Positions 28,389 through 39,937 of a stretch of 64,000 bases of DNA are shown here, piece after piece. Both the position numbers and the translations under genes were made by a program. This DNA comes from Paulownia fortunei. Lineage: Eukaryota; Streptophyta; Magnoliopsida; Lamiales; Paulowniaceae. The notes under the pieces are model-generated. The model was not told the origin of the DNA, did no database searches, and saw only the letters and a list, made by a program, of their open reading frames with translations. Position 1 is the stretch's first letter. Every line of letters starts with the position of its first letter. The stretch is from positions 434,001 through 498,000 of the forward strand of contig CM033116.1 in assembly GCA_019321725.1 (NCBI GenBank), in the 5' to 3' direction.

Positions 28389-29895
28389 AACCAAAAGCAA
28401 AAGCAAAAGCTGCCTCTTTTTAACTTCCTGCTTTTGCTTAGTAGTTATTATTGTTAAGCAAATACTCTTAGTAGGATATGTAGGTGATTGATTATCTGGT
28501 TAAGTTGGGATGGTTCGTTTTCGCCTGAGTATGCATTTTTGTTACCTTGTGAAACATTTATTGTTACCAGTTGGGATTACTTTATCAACGGTAAGAATGA
28601 ATATGACTTGTCACGTGAAGCGGCACGTTTCTCTCTGTTTATGGATTGGATAATACCTATTGTAATAAATCATTCCTTTGTCTGCTTATGAATTGGAAGT
28701 TGGAAAAATGCACACATATTTCCAGTTGCAATACTATATTTCCCGTTATAAATTGTGGGAAGAAATGCTTCTAACCACTGGTATCTGGGATTTTTAAAAT
28801 TAGTTCTTAAGCAACACAGAGCAAGATTTGGGATAAATGACCAGGGACCAGTCCTCTATATGTGCAAGTTAAGTGCTAGACAAATGTACTCATGTTCGAC
28901 AATGGGTTGGTTGTCAATTGTACTGTATCTCAATCTAGGTTTTTGTTACCAAGAATTACATATATTATTTTAATACTTTAGTTAGTGAAGTCCAGACCAA
29001 CTTATGGGCACTTTAAATAATTCATCCCTAAAGCAAGTCATCCATGCTAACACTAAGGAGATTTCACAAGGACGTTCTTTACAGCCTGATTCCAAAAAAT
29101 TGGTCTAATAAGAATTTGATCATGATCTCAAGATCATAAGCTCTTCTCCAGGCCGACCCCTTGGGGATTCTGACAACAATTACTTAAATAACATCATCAC
29201 TTCATTGTTCTTCTTTTAATTAAACCCCATTCCCATTTTTCAGGAACTCGGACCAAGAAAATATAAGAAAGAAAAAAAGAGTGAACATTGAATATTAGGT
29301 GTTAAAATGACTGACAACGAGTATGGGGTGTATCAGCTTGCATCTCTGAGTTCAGTGAGTTAGTCAAAAAGTGTCAAAAGAAGCCCATGCATGTGCATCT
29401 GCGCTCTTCAATCAAGAAGATGTGGATTAGATCAAAGAGCCTCCACACAAAATGTCCAAGGAAACCCCATCTTCTTGAATCAATTATTCATCTGGTTCAC
29501 CTCCTTTCTCTTATGTATGGTCTATTCCATTCCCACAAATCATTGGTTTTGGTAAATTGAGTCATCTTCTAAGTGAAATTAAAAAAAAAAGAAGGGGGAT
29601 TTTAGATCGCAGAGATCACAATACTAATAGTCTCACGCAATTTCTTTTTCCTGGGCCAGGAGTTGTAGAAAAACTGTTGGCTTCTTCAAATGATTGTTGT
29701 TTAAAACTCTTTTGTTATGGATTATTATTGTTATTATGTGGAAACATTTGAGTTTTCTTTTACTTATTTCTTATTACTGCCTTCTGTTTTACCTGGTTTT
29801 TTATGCTTGAATTCAAAAGTGTAAGCATGCATGCATATATCTGTACCTGGAAGCATAAAGTGTGCACAAGAATGTTGAAAATCGATGCTCTTGAT

Positions 29896-29927
29896 CTTTC
29901 TTTCTTTCACACAAGAAAGAAAGAAAG
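29896..29927. repeat. Inverted repeat of CTTT/GAAA units
   Basis: CTTTCTTTCTTTC at 29896-29908 is followed, after a 6-base loop, by its exact complement at 29915-29927. It is either a microsatellite inversion or a hairpin. Confidence 0.85.
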
Positions 29928-30633
29928 AAAGGTGGCATGTGGGCCAGCTGTATTAGTTAGTATTAAAGCAAAAAAAAGATATATCAGTATAAAACTTCTA
30001 TTATAAATGGGTATATAAAAAAAATGCGTTAAATATAAAAAAATATTTTTTTAAATAAATACTTAAATATGAATCAAATATAATATTTATAAAATATAAT
30101 ATATGATAAAAGAGAGAATCTAAAATATAAACATATAGCATTGATTATATTCTAGTGTGGAATATATTAATGAGTACATGTGCTTGGAAAACTGTGAAAA
30201 ATTGAAGACTCTATGAGAAATATCAAAAGTCCAACTTTTAGTCAGCAAGTAAGAGGATTGGGCCAGAACAGAATAGACCTTAGAAGCATGTTTGTTGGCA
30301 GTGGTGCCTTTTCAATGGACTATCATGTGCTCTTCTGATATCTTCTCACATGCCAAAAGCATCTATTTATATTTGCATTCTCTTATATTCAATTGGGTGA
30401 GCACACTGCAAGGGATTTCCATCAAACATCCTTCACAAAAATGCAGTTTATTTAGAGGAAAAAATCACATGTGATTGACTGCTAATTGTTTAACTGTAAA
30501 AATATATGAACATAAACCCTCCATCCAAAAGGTGAATGCGGAACTCTACTTATTTATTAAATACATGAAAAAAAACATAAATAGCGGAAGGTAAGTAGAA
30601 ATAAATATTACCTCGAGCAGTACTAATCTCCTC

Positions 30634-30660
30634 AAAAAAGAAAAAGAAAAAGAAAAAGAA
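30634..30660. repeat. (AAAAAG)n microsatellite
   Basis: About four tandem copies of a six-base A-rich unit. Confidence 0.8.
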
Positions 30661-31270
30661 TTAGAAGCGGGACACATAGTGCAATGGTGGTGAAGAACAA
30701 AAGGGAATAAATGAGGTGTAAGTAGCTGAGGTCCAGATGGGAATTGAAAGTGGAGATAATGGTACTAAGGAGTAATTTAATAAATTAATTATGTAGATGG
30801 AATAAATAAGAGCTGTTAATTTTAAAAATTTCTTGACAATTAATTGTTGATTGCACCTTAGGCAAATGACAAGGGGGGGCATGTGGGGGGTTATCAGACT
30901 AATAATTGCAAAAGCCCTTTTGAAGTAGTCTATGGGATTTTATCCTTTTCTAGTTGGCAACCCGTGATCTTCCACATTCGTTTTCTTCATTAGTCTATTG
31001 AAAAAGATGCTAATAATTGTTGTATGCATATAAGCATATATTCTGAATTGGAGTATCAACTCCATTTACAAGTAATCGACATATTGGGCTTATAAATTAT
31101 AAGCCCTTCTCTTAGTTCAGATGGACTTTTAAATAACAGTACGATTCTAATTACGCCTTCTTTGCAACCCATCACAAATAAATTTGAACTTAACTTGCAG
31201 GAAAGGCCCATGCTATAAGCACCGTACCTTTGGGCTCATTCTTTTTTTGTAAACCATCAGAAACTAAACA

Positions 31271-31283
31271 TTTAACTGGACTT
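31271..31283 (-). terminator. U2 snRNA 3' box
   Basis: Just downstream of the U2 coding end, the minus strand reads CCAAGTCCAGTTAAATG. This fits the plant U-snRNA 3'-end signal CA-(N)3-10-AGTNNAA, with AGTTAAA at 31271-31277. Confidence 0.7.
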
Positions 31284-31284
31284 G

Positions 31285-31480
31285 GTGGGGTGCGCCAGGC
31301 CCATGCTGTAGTGCAACGCATGGACGACGCGCGAAGACCCAGATAGCAAGCTACCTTATTGGGCCTTCCCCCTCGAAAAATTAATTTAATATCGTGTGGG
31401 CCATTGGCCCACGTATCAGATATTAAACTGATAAGAACAGATACTACACTTGATCTTAGCCAAAAGGCCGAGAAAGGTAT
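31285..31480 (-). ncRNA. U2: U2 spliceosomal snRNA gene
   Basis: Branch-point-recognising snRNA of the major spliceosome. The 5' end ATACCTTTCTCGGCC at 31480 is identical to the conserved eukaryotic U2 start. GTAGTA within AGTGTAGTATCTG is the branch-site pairing element. An Sm-like site (AATTTTTCG) and a 3' stem-loop region ending GCGCACCCCA follow. Length is about 196 nt if the end is near 31285, the usual plant size; the exact 3' end is approximate. It has a complete plant Pol II snRNA promoter and 3' box, so it looks like a working gene and not a retro-pseudogene. The open frame running antisense across it is a shadow. Confidence 0.95.
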
Positions 31481-31503
31481 GCCTTACAAAGTTTTGGGCC
31501 AAA

Positions 31504-31556
31504 TATTTTATAGCCAGTTTCCCTCTCCATCTATTTATTGAGAAGCGATGTGGGAT
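31504..31556 (-). promoter_or_regulatory. U2 snRNA promoter: upstream sequence element and TATA box
   Basis: The minus strand has ATCCCACATCG at 31546-31556, an exact match to the plant USE (RTCCCACATCG), and CTATAAAATA at 31504-31513, about 28 bases before the start. The USE-TATA gap of about 33 bases is the spacing of Pol II-transcribed plant U-snRNA genes. Confidence 0.9.
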
Positions 31557-32752
31557 GGAAAAAGGCAAACTGCCTTCACCTGTCAAGTGAGTAAAAATTT
31601 GGATTGCTAGGCAAATCCGGGTCTATTGCAACCAAAACCAATCTTAAATGTCCTGTAATACAGTATAAATGGATACCTGAACTTTAATTCTGATAATATG
31701 ATCGTAAAATATGCATTCATGGTACTAGATTTGAAGGGGCATTGAGTATATGAGTGTGTATTTAACTTACACCACCCCATGGAAAGTTGGTGTGCCCACC
31801 ACCACCTTTTTTATGAGATAAATAGATCTATTTGAGCCAAACTTTTAGGTGGTTCTTTTAACTTCAGTTTGGAATAATTGAGAATTGATTTCAAACTTAG
31901 CTTCGATTATAACAAACATAAGTCCAATCATGTTTTTTGGGTAGCATGGTTGGTTTATTGTGTCCCAAAAAACACCAAACTTAAGCAACCCTATAATTTT
32001 ACAACCTCAAAAATGTGATTTATGTTTCCTTTTTTGACACTCCAATCAGAAGTTCGAGTTCATAAATTCATTAGGTTCTCTAAAGTTTGAGTTTTGGAAT
32101 GGTTTACCGAACAGTAATGCTAAATAATCAACCTAATGCTCAATAGGGTCTAGTTCAAATTATTCTGATTTTATTTACTATTTTTGGATCATCAATTTTT
32201 GATGACATTCGGATACCCAATCTTGTTGTCAAAAAAACTTTAGGTAGACTTTGGCACATTATTTCTAAATTTCTCTGTGCAGCAGATATTCTTGAATACT
32301 CTGATACAAACAATCTTGAACATCATGATGCATGAGCATATTGTATTCAAATTTGTGCTATAAAAAATTTGTATCTTTAATTATTAGACAATCAAATAAT
32401 GACGCGTGAATCCACTGTATTAGACTTTCAAAATGATAAGCAAGCAAAAGAACTGCATTCTTGAAGGATAATCAGAAAGCATTCTTCTAAGGGATTCAGA
32501 ACAATAAATTAAACATGAAAATTTACCAAAATCATAGTCACATAACACAAAATAACACAAGACAAGTAACTTGCTGGGGCCAAAAAATGCAATATACTTG
32601 CAGCCAAGAATGTTGCCTTAACAGATTGATATATCTACTGAACAACTTTTTTCTAAATATTTCCTACATTTTAATGCAGCAAGTCAGTAACAAGGCATAT
32701 TGCTTAGGAAGCACTTCTTTATTGTATTAGAATCAGTAGCCTTCACCTATAC
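31557..32752. other. Intergenic region, no gene recognised
   Basis: AT-rich sequence between the divergent U2 and pectinesterase genes, presumably holding the distal pectinesterase promoter. Confidence 0.5.
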
Positions 32753-32760
32753 ATATAAAT
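32753..32760 (+). promoter_or_regulatory. TATA box of the pectinesterase gene
   Basis: ATATAAAT about 55-60 bases upstream of the start codon at 32815, predicting a short leader of about 25-30 bases. Confidence 0.5.
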
Positions 32761-32814
32761 GGCTCTAATTACAACCCATAACTCTAAAATTTTCATCTTT
32801 GATTTCCAGTACCA

Positions 32815-34773
32815 ATGGCCAAAAATCTTATCTTTTCTCCATTCAATATACTCTGCATTCTTTCTCTATTTCCAGTTTTCTTCCCACAATCCTCTGCTGA
32901 TTCTCCATCAGCAACTCCTGTGCCCCCTTCAACCATATGCAAATCCACCCCCTATCCTTCTTTCTGCAATGCTGTGCTTCCCTCCAGTAACTCCTCCTCC
33001 AATGTCTATGACTATGGCCGGTTTTCAGTCAGTAAATCACTGTCTGCTGCTCGAAAATTCTTGTCCCTAGTCGAAACATATCTTCGCAAGTCCAAGAATT
33101 TAACCATCACAGCAGTTCGAGCCCTGGAAGACTGCAAGCTCCTGGCAGAGGGTAACATAGATTATTTGACAAGCACTTTCCAAACTGTCAGCCAAACTTC
33201 CCAGACTCTCAATGTATTAGAAGCTGATGCCACACAAACTCTCCTCAGCGCTATTTTAACCAACCTAGAGACCTGTATTGATGGCCTTCAGGCCACAGCA
33301 TCAGCCTGGAGCGTGAGGAACGGCATTTTAATGCCGCTTGCTAACGACACACGGCTGTACAGCGTTTCTTTAGCTTTATTTACCAAAGGCTGGGTGCCTA
33401 GGAAAAACATGAGGCGATCCGTTAACAGTCCCTCCATCGGGAAGCAGCTGAAACTTGAAAACGGGCGTTTAAACTTGAAAATGTCTGCCAGGAATCAGGC
33501 AATATATGAGGCTGTGAACAACAGAAGGCTGCTTCAGAGTGGTGATGGTAATGATCAGGTTCTGGTGAGTGATATTGTGGTTGTTAGTCGGGATGGAAGT
33601 GGGAATTTCACAACAATAAACGACGCCGTGGCTGCTGCTCCGAACAATAAAGATGGCACCAATGGATATTTTCTTATACACATCACTGCCGGCGTGTACA
33701 AAGAATATGTGTCCATTGCCAAGAACCATAAGTACCTGATGATGATTGGTGATGGCATCAATCGAACAATTATCACTGGAAATCATAGCTTTGTTGATGG
33801 ATGGACAACATTTAATTCTTCAACCTTTTGTAAGTACCTCATTTAATATTCTGTTAACATAAAAATATTTTGTATATACACAAATAGGGTCTAACCAGCT
33901 ACTTACCTTACCAGTAGATGTAACCATAAAGTTAACTATTACCCTTGAAAATAGTGGTTGGAAGTTATACTGCAAATCTTATTTTGAACATTTCGAAAAG
34001 GTAAAGAGAATCATAAACTTGAGGCTTTTTTCTCATCACCAAACAATTCCAATAGGGCTTTATTTTCTTTCATTTTTGCAGCTGTTGTCGGAACAGGCTT
34101 CGTTGCAGTGAACATAACGTTCCGCAACACAGCAGGAGCAATGAAGCACCAAGCAGTAGCAGTTCGTAACGGGGCAGACCTATCCACATTTTACAGCTGT
34201 AGCTTCGAAGCCTACCAAGATACACTTTATGTGCACTCCTTCAGGCAATTTTACAGAGAATGCGATGTGTATGGGACAGTGGACTTCATTTTTGGCAATG
34301 CAGCAGCAGTTTTCCAGAACTGCAACCTCTATCCACGCCTGCCAATGCCCAATCAGTTCAATGCAATTACTGCTCAGGGCAGAACTGATCCAAACCAAAA
34401 CACTGGAATTTCAATTCAAAATTGCTCTATTCGAGCTGCTGATGATTTGGCTCAAACTAATATTACAATCCAAACTTACCTTGGCAGGCCCTGGAAAAAG
34501 TACTCGAGGACTCTTTATATGCAATCTTTTATGGGCAGTTTGATACATCCAGCGGGTTGGAGTATATGGTCGGGAGATTTTGCATTGAACACATCGTATT
34601 ATGCAGAATTTGATAATTCAGGGCCCGGATCGAACACGGCCATGAGAATTACATGGCCCGGTTTCCATATTGTCAATGCCACTGACGCAGCTAATTTCAC
34701 AGTGTCTGCATTCTTAGTGGGAGATGGATGGGTACCCCGGACAGGGGTGCCATACACAGGAGGCTTATTGTGA
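32815..34773 (+). CDS. Pectinesterase with N-terminal inhibitor domain (type I PME)
   Basis: Secreted enzyme that removes methyl esters from wall homogalacturonan. Two exons, 32815-33829 and 34082-34773, give 568 residues. A signal peptide spans about residues 1-28. A PMEI-like pro-domain (about 33-190) contains the expected cysteines (TICKSTPYPSFC, LEDCKLL, LETCIDGLQ). A basic RRLL motif at 237-240 is the usual subtilase cleavage site releasing the PME domain. Active-site residues are all present: Gln362 (HQAVAVR), Gln384 and Asp385 (YQDTLY), Asp406 (TVDFIFG), Arg474 and Trp476 (LGRPW). The splice restores FSVVGTGF. The start is the first ATG that places the hydrophobic signal at the N-terminus. 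De-esterified pectin is the substrate of the polygalacturonase 13 kb away, so the products could act in sequence; co-regulation is not shown. Confidence 0.95.
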
Positions 34774-36204
34774 ACAAACTTCTTGTACATGGGCCACCCA
34801 CCCCCCACCCCCTTCTTTTGGCCTTCTTTTTCTTACAACATTTTTTCGCCTTTCTCATGATTTGTCATTTTAATTCATTAATTGTTTATAATATTTTACT
34901 AGGAATCTAGTAATTGCTTCCTTGTTACTACCTTCTTGTAAGCTTTAAACAAGATCATTCTACAAATTTTATGAGATTGTATCAATCAGTTGCACCCATG
35001 TCGTCAGTATCTCACTGATTCCCAAGAATCCACTGTTATTATTGTGAATTTACCACTTCTTTATTGTTATGTTTCAATCAATAACAAAATACGCATTATA
35101 CTTGAAAACAAAAGACACTGATGGATTAGAGAATGGAACGAGAAGTACAAAACAAATAGCTATGTAATAACTTGGGATGTGTGAGGTTGAGTTTTGAGTT
35201 TTGGAACTAAATACTTGTGAAAATAACTTTAGAATATGCGAAATTATTGTATAATGGACATCATTGTGATCTGTACAAAGATTATGAATCATTGGATCAA
35301 ACTAATTCAGAGCTTATATTGGTTCACTAACTAAAGCTCGTATGTTTTTCATGCACACGTGGGGCAAATGTAGATGTGTTTCAGCTGGTTAGACTACAAT
35401 GCAGTGAAATTTGACCATTCTAATTTTTCGTAGTCTTTCTGGAGACGAGGAAAGTGGCGTTTTCAGATGTGCAAAATGAGGAATTTATCTGTCAATCGTA
35501 CCAAACAGTCGAAGCAAATATAAATTGAAATGGAGATTGCACAATGTCACAAATGATGATGCTGTCTTCTTAAATTTTGATTGTCACATGCAACAGTCTG
35601 GAGCATGGATTGTCACAACACTATAACCCATTTGCAATATGTGTATATTGAATTCTAATAACTAAATATATATATATATATAATTACTGAAAAATTCCAT
35701 GTGGATTGGAAGTGGTTGGGAGTTGAGAGGCCTGCTGAAACTCAACCTCAGCCAAGTTCCCAAGACTTCAATTCTAGTCATTTCCAACACTGCACGATTC
35801 TGAACCATACATTAGCTGATCTGATGACAAATTGCGCTACTTACTAAAAGCGTAGTATAACTTCTACGTGTTGATTAATATTGATCAATCTCCACAACAT
35901 GTTCTTAATTTTAGAAAATACAAATATCAGAATAAAAGTCTGCTTTTGGAACATGATACAATATCGTCAAAATATGGAAACAGAAATCATTACCAAAATG
36001 TTTTCTAAGCCAAAGATATATCGTTTTAAATCATTGCCAAAATGGTACTTGAAATAAAACAGTACTACTACAGATATAAAATGCATCCAGAAGCTGTTGG
36101 ACCTTAAGAAAAGACTGCAACATTGACTAGGGGGCCAAAATCTTTCACTTAGTAAACAACAAAAATAAAATCAGCAATCATCTTTATGATAACCAAGAAT
36201 TAAC
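34774..36204. other. Intergenic region, no gene recognised
   Basis: It holds the convergent 3' UTRs of the pectinesterase and RPL18, a short (TA)n run near 35660-35682, and no recognisable gene. Confidence 0.5.
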
Positions 36205-38214
36205 TCAAACCCTGAAACCCTTGCTGTTTCTTCTTCCTCTAGCCCTCTCAAACTTCCTTCCCTTAGATCGCACATAAGGCTTGGTGTGGCTGTGTGGAAC
36301 ACCAGGCGCTGGACCAAAGTGCTTCACTGCTTCTCGAGCCTTGGTAGAACCTCTCAGGAGTACCTGTAACACAACAGCATGTTTAGATGGTGTTGTACTG
36401 TGACAGAATTAAATGGACAAGGGAGCATAATGCAACCCAATATTTGTGAAATTTTGTAATAAGATTATGCGTTTCTTTCAAGAGCATAACACCTTCCTAG
36501 TTTCTTTGAGGAAACTCTCATGTACACCATTCCCAACAGCAAAAATGCCTTGTGCCAACTAAGACTTGTAGATATGATTACCACATAAAGACGCTACTGA
36601 AACTAGGACATGGCAAGTAAAAAGGAAAATTAATTTTGTGTACATGATGCACATACTATCATAAAACCAAATTCCCAAGGAGTATTTTTTCAAGCTCAAC
36701 ACTAGGAAAGTTAAAGTACAAGTAACTTGCCATGCTCGTAACTTGACATTTCTAAAACAAGCTTAACAGTTACCAACCCCTGAAGGAAAAATCTCTAACA
36801 GACAGCATAACACTTCGATAAATTGCCATAAATTAAGAACATTTACAAGCAAAACTACCAAAAATATAATCAAGATATCTTTAGGACATCTTATAAGATC
36901 ATAACATATTATTGCGAGAGATAATAAGCTCCTTGCCTAAAAATCTTACCAAACAATTGAGAACATCTTATAAAGGCTCAAACATTTATAAGATGTACTG
37001 CTCTAAATTAACTTCTATATAAGTTGACAATCAACCGCTCATCAACATATAAGCAATTAGACAAGGGTGAAATTATTGGTAATGTTGTCAACAAAAAGAA
37101 GCTTGCACTAGCAAAGCTCAAGACTGTTTACCGTGTTCTGCCCAAGGGGAGCTTTAAGAGCAAGCTGGTCAAAAGTCAAGCATTCTCCACCAGCCTTCTC
37201 GATCCTAGCCCTTGCTGTTTCCGTGAACCTCAGCGCAGTAACCTTTAGAGCAGGGACTTCATACACCCTAATATCATCAGTAACAGTCCCCACAATCACA
37301 GCAATCTTGTCCTCCTAGCAAAGACCATAAGATTGCAAATCATTGACCAATCATTGGAAAAATTTACTGCAAATCAACTGTATCCCAAAAGGTTAATATA
37401 TAAAAATTAAAATGATTAATATGAATCACCTAGAATGTTGACGTATAAATAATGTATCGTACAAATAGATCAATCCAACAAAATAAACCTCAGACACCTA
37501 TATCATTCACATCTATTGTTATATAATCTCGACTCACAAGAGAATTGAACTTCAAAACTTTCATACTGCCCCATTTCATCGAATAATAAATCATTTTCCA
37601 ACATTATCAAATTGTCAATTTTCCAATATTCTAGAAATGTTCATTTCCAACTTAAACTGAAGAAGAACAGCTATCATCACCACATGCCACAATCAGTGAA
37701 TAACAAGAAGACTATTACTTCAAAAAAATATAAACTATATATAAAAAAAATAAACGGCAAATCTACAACCTAAGTTAAAGGAAATTCACTACCTTGCCCT
37801 TCATTACTGCTATGAGTCGGGAGAGCGAGAGCGGGGCTTTGTTGACCCTACTCATGAACAGCCGCTTCAGTATCACCGCATTGAACCTGCTCCCGGTCCT
37901 CCTCACCAGAAAACGGTACAACTGCAACGCCATCACAAATTCACGAATCAGTACATATAATAGAACCTCTAGTGTCTCAATTCATCTTTTGATTCATCTA
38001 TACAACAATGATAACAATAATAAAGGGGATAGAAAAAGGAATACCTTAACGATAAGTTTGAGGTATATATCATTGGATTTAGGGGCGGTGCGCTTGGTCT
38101 TCTTGCTCTTACCCCCGGCGACCAAATCGATACCCTATATAGAAAATAATCAAATATAAGTGAAAAATGGTTTTGTGCGTTATCTCCAGAAGGAGAGATC
38201 TGGCTGCGTACCAT
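36205..38214 (-). CDS. RPL18: 60S ribosomal protein L18 (eL18)
   Basis: Cytosolic large-subunit ribosomal protein, 187 residues, the normal plant length. Five exons on the minus strand: 38214-38212, 38134-38045, 37921-37793, 37314-37132 and 36363-36205. The first coding exon is only the initiator ATG; the intron starts directly after it (ATG|GTACGC) and exon 2 opens [15 protein letters not shown]. Downstream blocks [21 protein letters not shown] and [14 protein letters not shown] are standard for eL18, and the C-terminus is [10 protein letters not shown]. All introns are GT-AG and phase 0. A frame that runs past the true stop with a different C-terminus is a shadow. No damage was seen. Confidence 0.95.
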
Positions 38215-38280
38215 GACTCCTGTGCCTGCTGCCGCCGCGCCTGCTCAAAGTGGGGCGAATTGTCAATGGAGAGTGGGAAC

Positions 38281-38412
38281 TAGGGTTTTGCAGTGGTAAT
38301 GCGTCCTATATTATTTAGAGTTATATACAGGGAAATGGGCAACGTTTTACCTAAATACCCCCAGAACTCCCATATTACCAGGCCCATATTCGACGAATGG
38401 GTATGAGGCCCA
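38281..38412 (-). promoter_or_regulatory. RPL18 promoter: telo-box, TATA box, site II pair
   Basis: On the minus strand: telo-box AAACCCTA (38281-38288), TATATAA (38321-38327), and TGGGCC site II cores at 38381-38386 and 38407-38412. The same combination occurs before RPL19. Motifs are seen; function is inferred. Confidence 0.65.
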
Positions 38413-39937
38413 AACTTGACCCTATAAATCACAGAGAGCAGGAAGCAGTGCAGCCGTGCAGGTGTGGGTCGAGAATGGGAGCAAAATCTCATAATATTTA
38501 TGAGTGTAAGTGGCTTAGACCATGTATTGAAAATACATGAATACTAAAAGAATAATTATAAATATTAAAAGGATAATTATAATATATTTTAAATTAGTGA
38601 CCACTGCATATGAAAATTATTTTTTAATTTATTTGATTTAATAAATTAAAATTAAAATGATTAAACTAACAAACTTAAGCATACGAAAATTTTAGTTAAA
38701 AATATTGTGTTACAAATTTTTTTGAACTCAAATTTTCAAACTCAAGATCCAGTCCACTTGAACTCAACTGCACTCATTTCATAAATCACTTCCAAAGTTT
38801 TTCTTGATTTAAGGTGTGTGGCAAATAAAATTATGTTGGTTGATCAGCAAAAGTGAAATAACAGATAAAAGGAAAATAACAAATTTTAGAAAAAATATTA
38901 AGGTTGTAAATGAGTTTAAACCAAATTGATATCAACTTTTTTAAATAGCTAATTTGTGTTTTTTTTTTACCATTCCCTAAGAATAAAAAGTCACATTTTT
39001 TATTTTTACTCACGTATTTGCTCCTGTTGAATTTTTGTACTGGATTTATTGCCTTAATATACAAACTCAATTAGAATTGGTCACTTTAATTGGGAGAAGG
39101 TGATTTCCAATTCTTTTTAATGTATATATCAATATTTTTCAAATTGGTATTTCGGTTGTCATCGGTTAGATTCTAATAAAAATTAAATATATTATTTTAT
39201 TAGATTATATAAAATTGTAATATAATAGATTAAATGTTATATATAATGTAAAAATAATAACTAATCAACTATTTTTTTTAACAAAATCCAAAATTCATAT
39301 AACCACATATATAACTAAATACAAAATTAAGATTTTATAAAATAAAAATATTTGATCGATTTTGATCAATTCGATTGGATTTTTAATTTTTTCACCCCAA
39401 ACAGATCGGCCGACAGATTCGCAATTGGATCGATCGAATCTACCGGTATAATATTTATAACATTGGTATGTAGTCTCCAACAATTCATTTTAATGAGAAT
39501 AGATGAAAAAAAAACCTATCATTTATTTCAAGAACAATACTATTAAAAATATAATTATTAGATCATTAGGTCATGTTTCACATGTTAAATAAGTATCAAT
39601 CTCAACAAACACAGTACCTTATTTTTCTTGAAACTTTTAAAAGGTCTAAAAATGTGATAAAACATGCATATCCGAAGAATATATGGTTGATGGGCTAAAT
39701 AAATTGGGCCTTGGGCCTAACATCTTGGCCTTTTCTAATTTCGAACTACGGATAATGTAAAAAATCATTAAGCCGCGCCAAACGGGAATATTCTGAACGT
39801 CAAAAATCATTAAAGTTTCTACTGAACGCCAAAAATTAACTACCACCACTCACTGCAAAATGCAAATCCATCACTCTTGACACTCTTACTTCTGTACTGC
39901 CACCGGGAATCACCATCAACCACCGTGAAGCGGCGAG
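38413..39937. other. Intergenic region, no gene recognised
   Basis: A divergent promoter region between RPL18 and the MFP2-like gene, very AT-rich from 38510 to 39650, with no recognisable gene. Confidence 0.5.

Larger units (their letters stand above)
28390..31270. other. Intergenic region before the U2 gene
   Basis: AT-rich with short meaningless open frames. It holds a tetranucleotide inverted repeat and an A5G-type microsatellite, listed separately. No protein gene was recognised. Confidence 0.5.

Noticed and set aside
31359..31541. Plus-strand open frame antisense to U2
   Set aside because: It is fully explained by the U2 gene and its promoter on the other strand.
37132..37318. Plus-strand frames over RPL18 exon 4
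   Set aside because: They are shadows of the conserved minus-strand exon.
37480..37700. Possible C/D snoRNA in an RPL18 intron (TGATGAT on the minus strand)
   Set aside because: No CTGA D box or terminal stem at a suitable distance was found.
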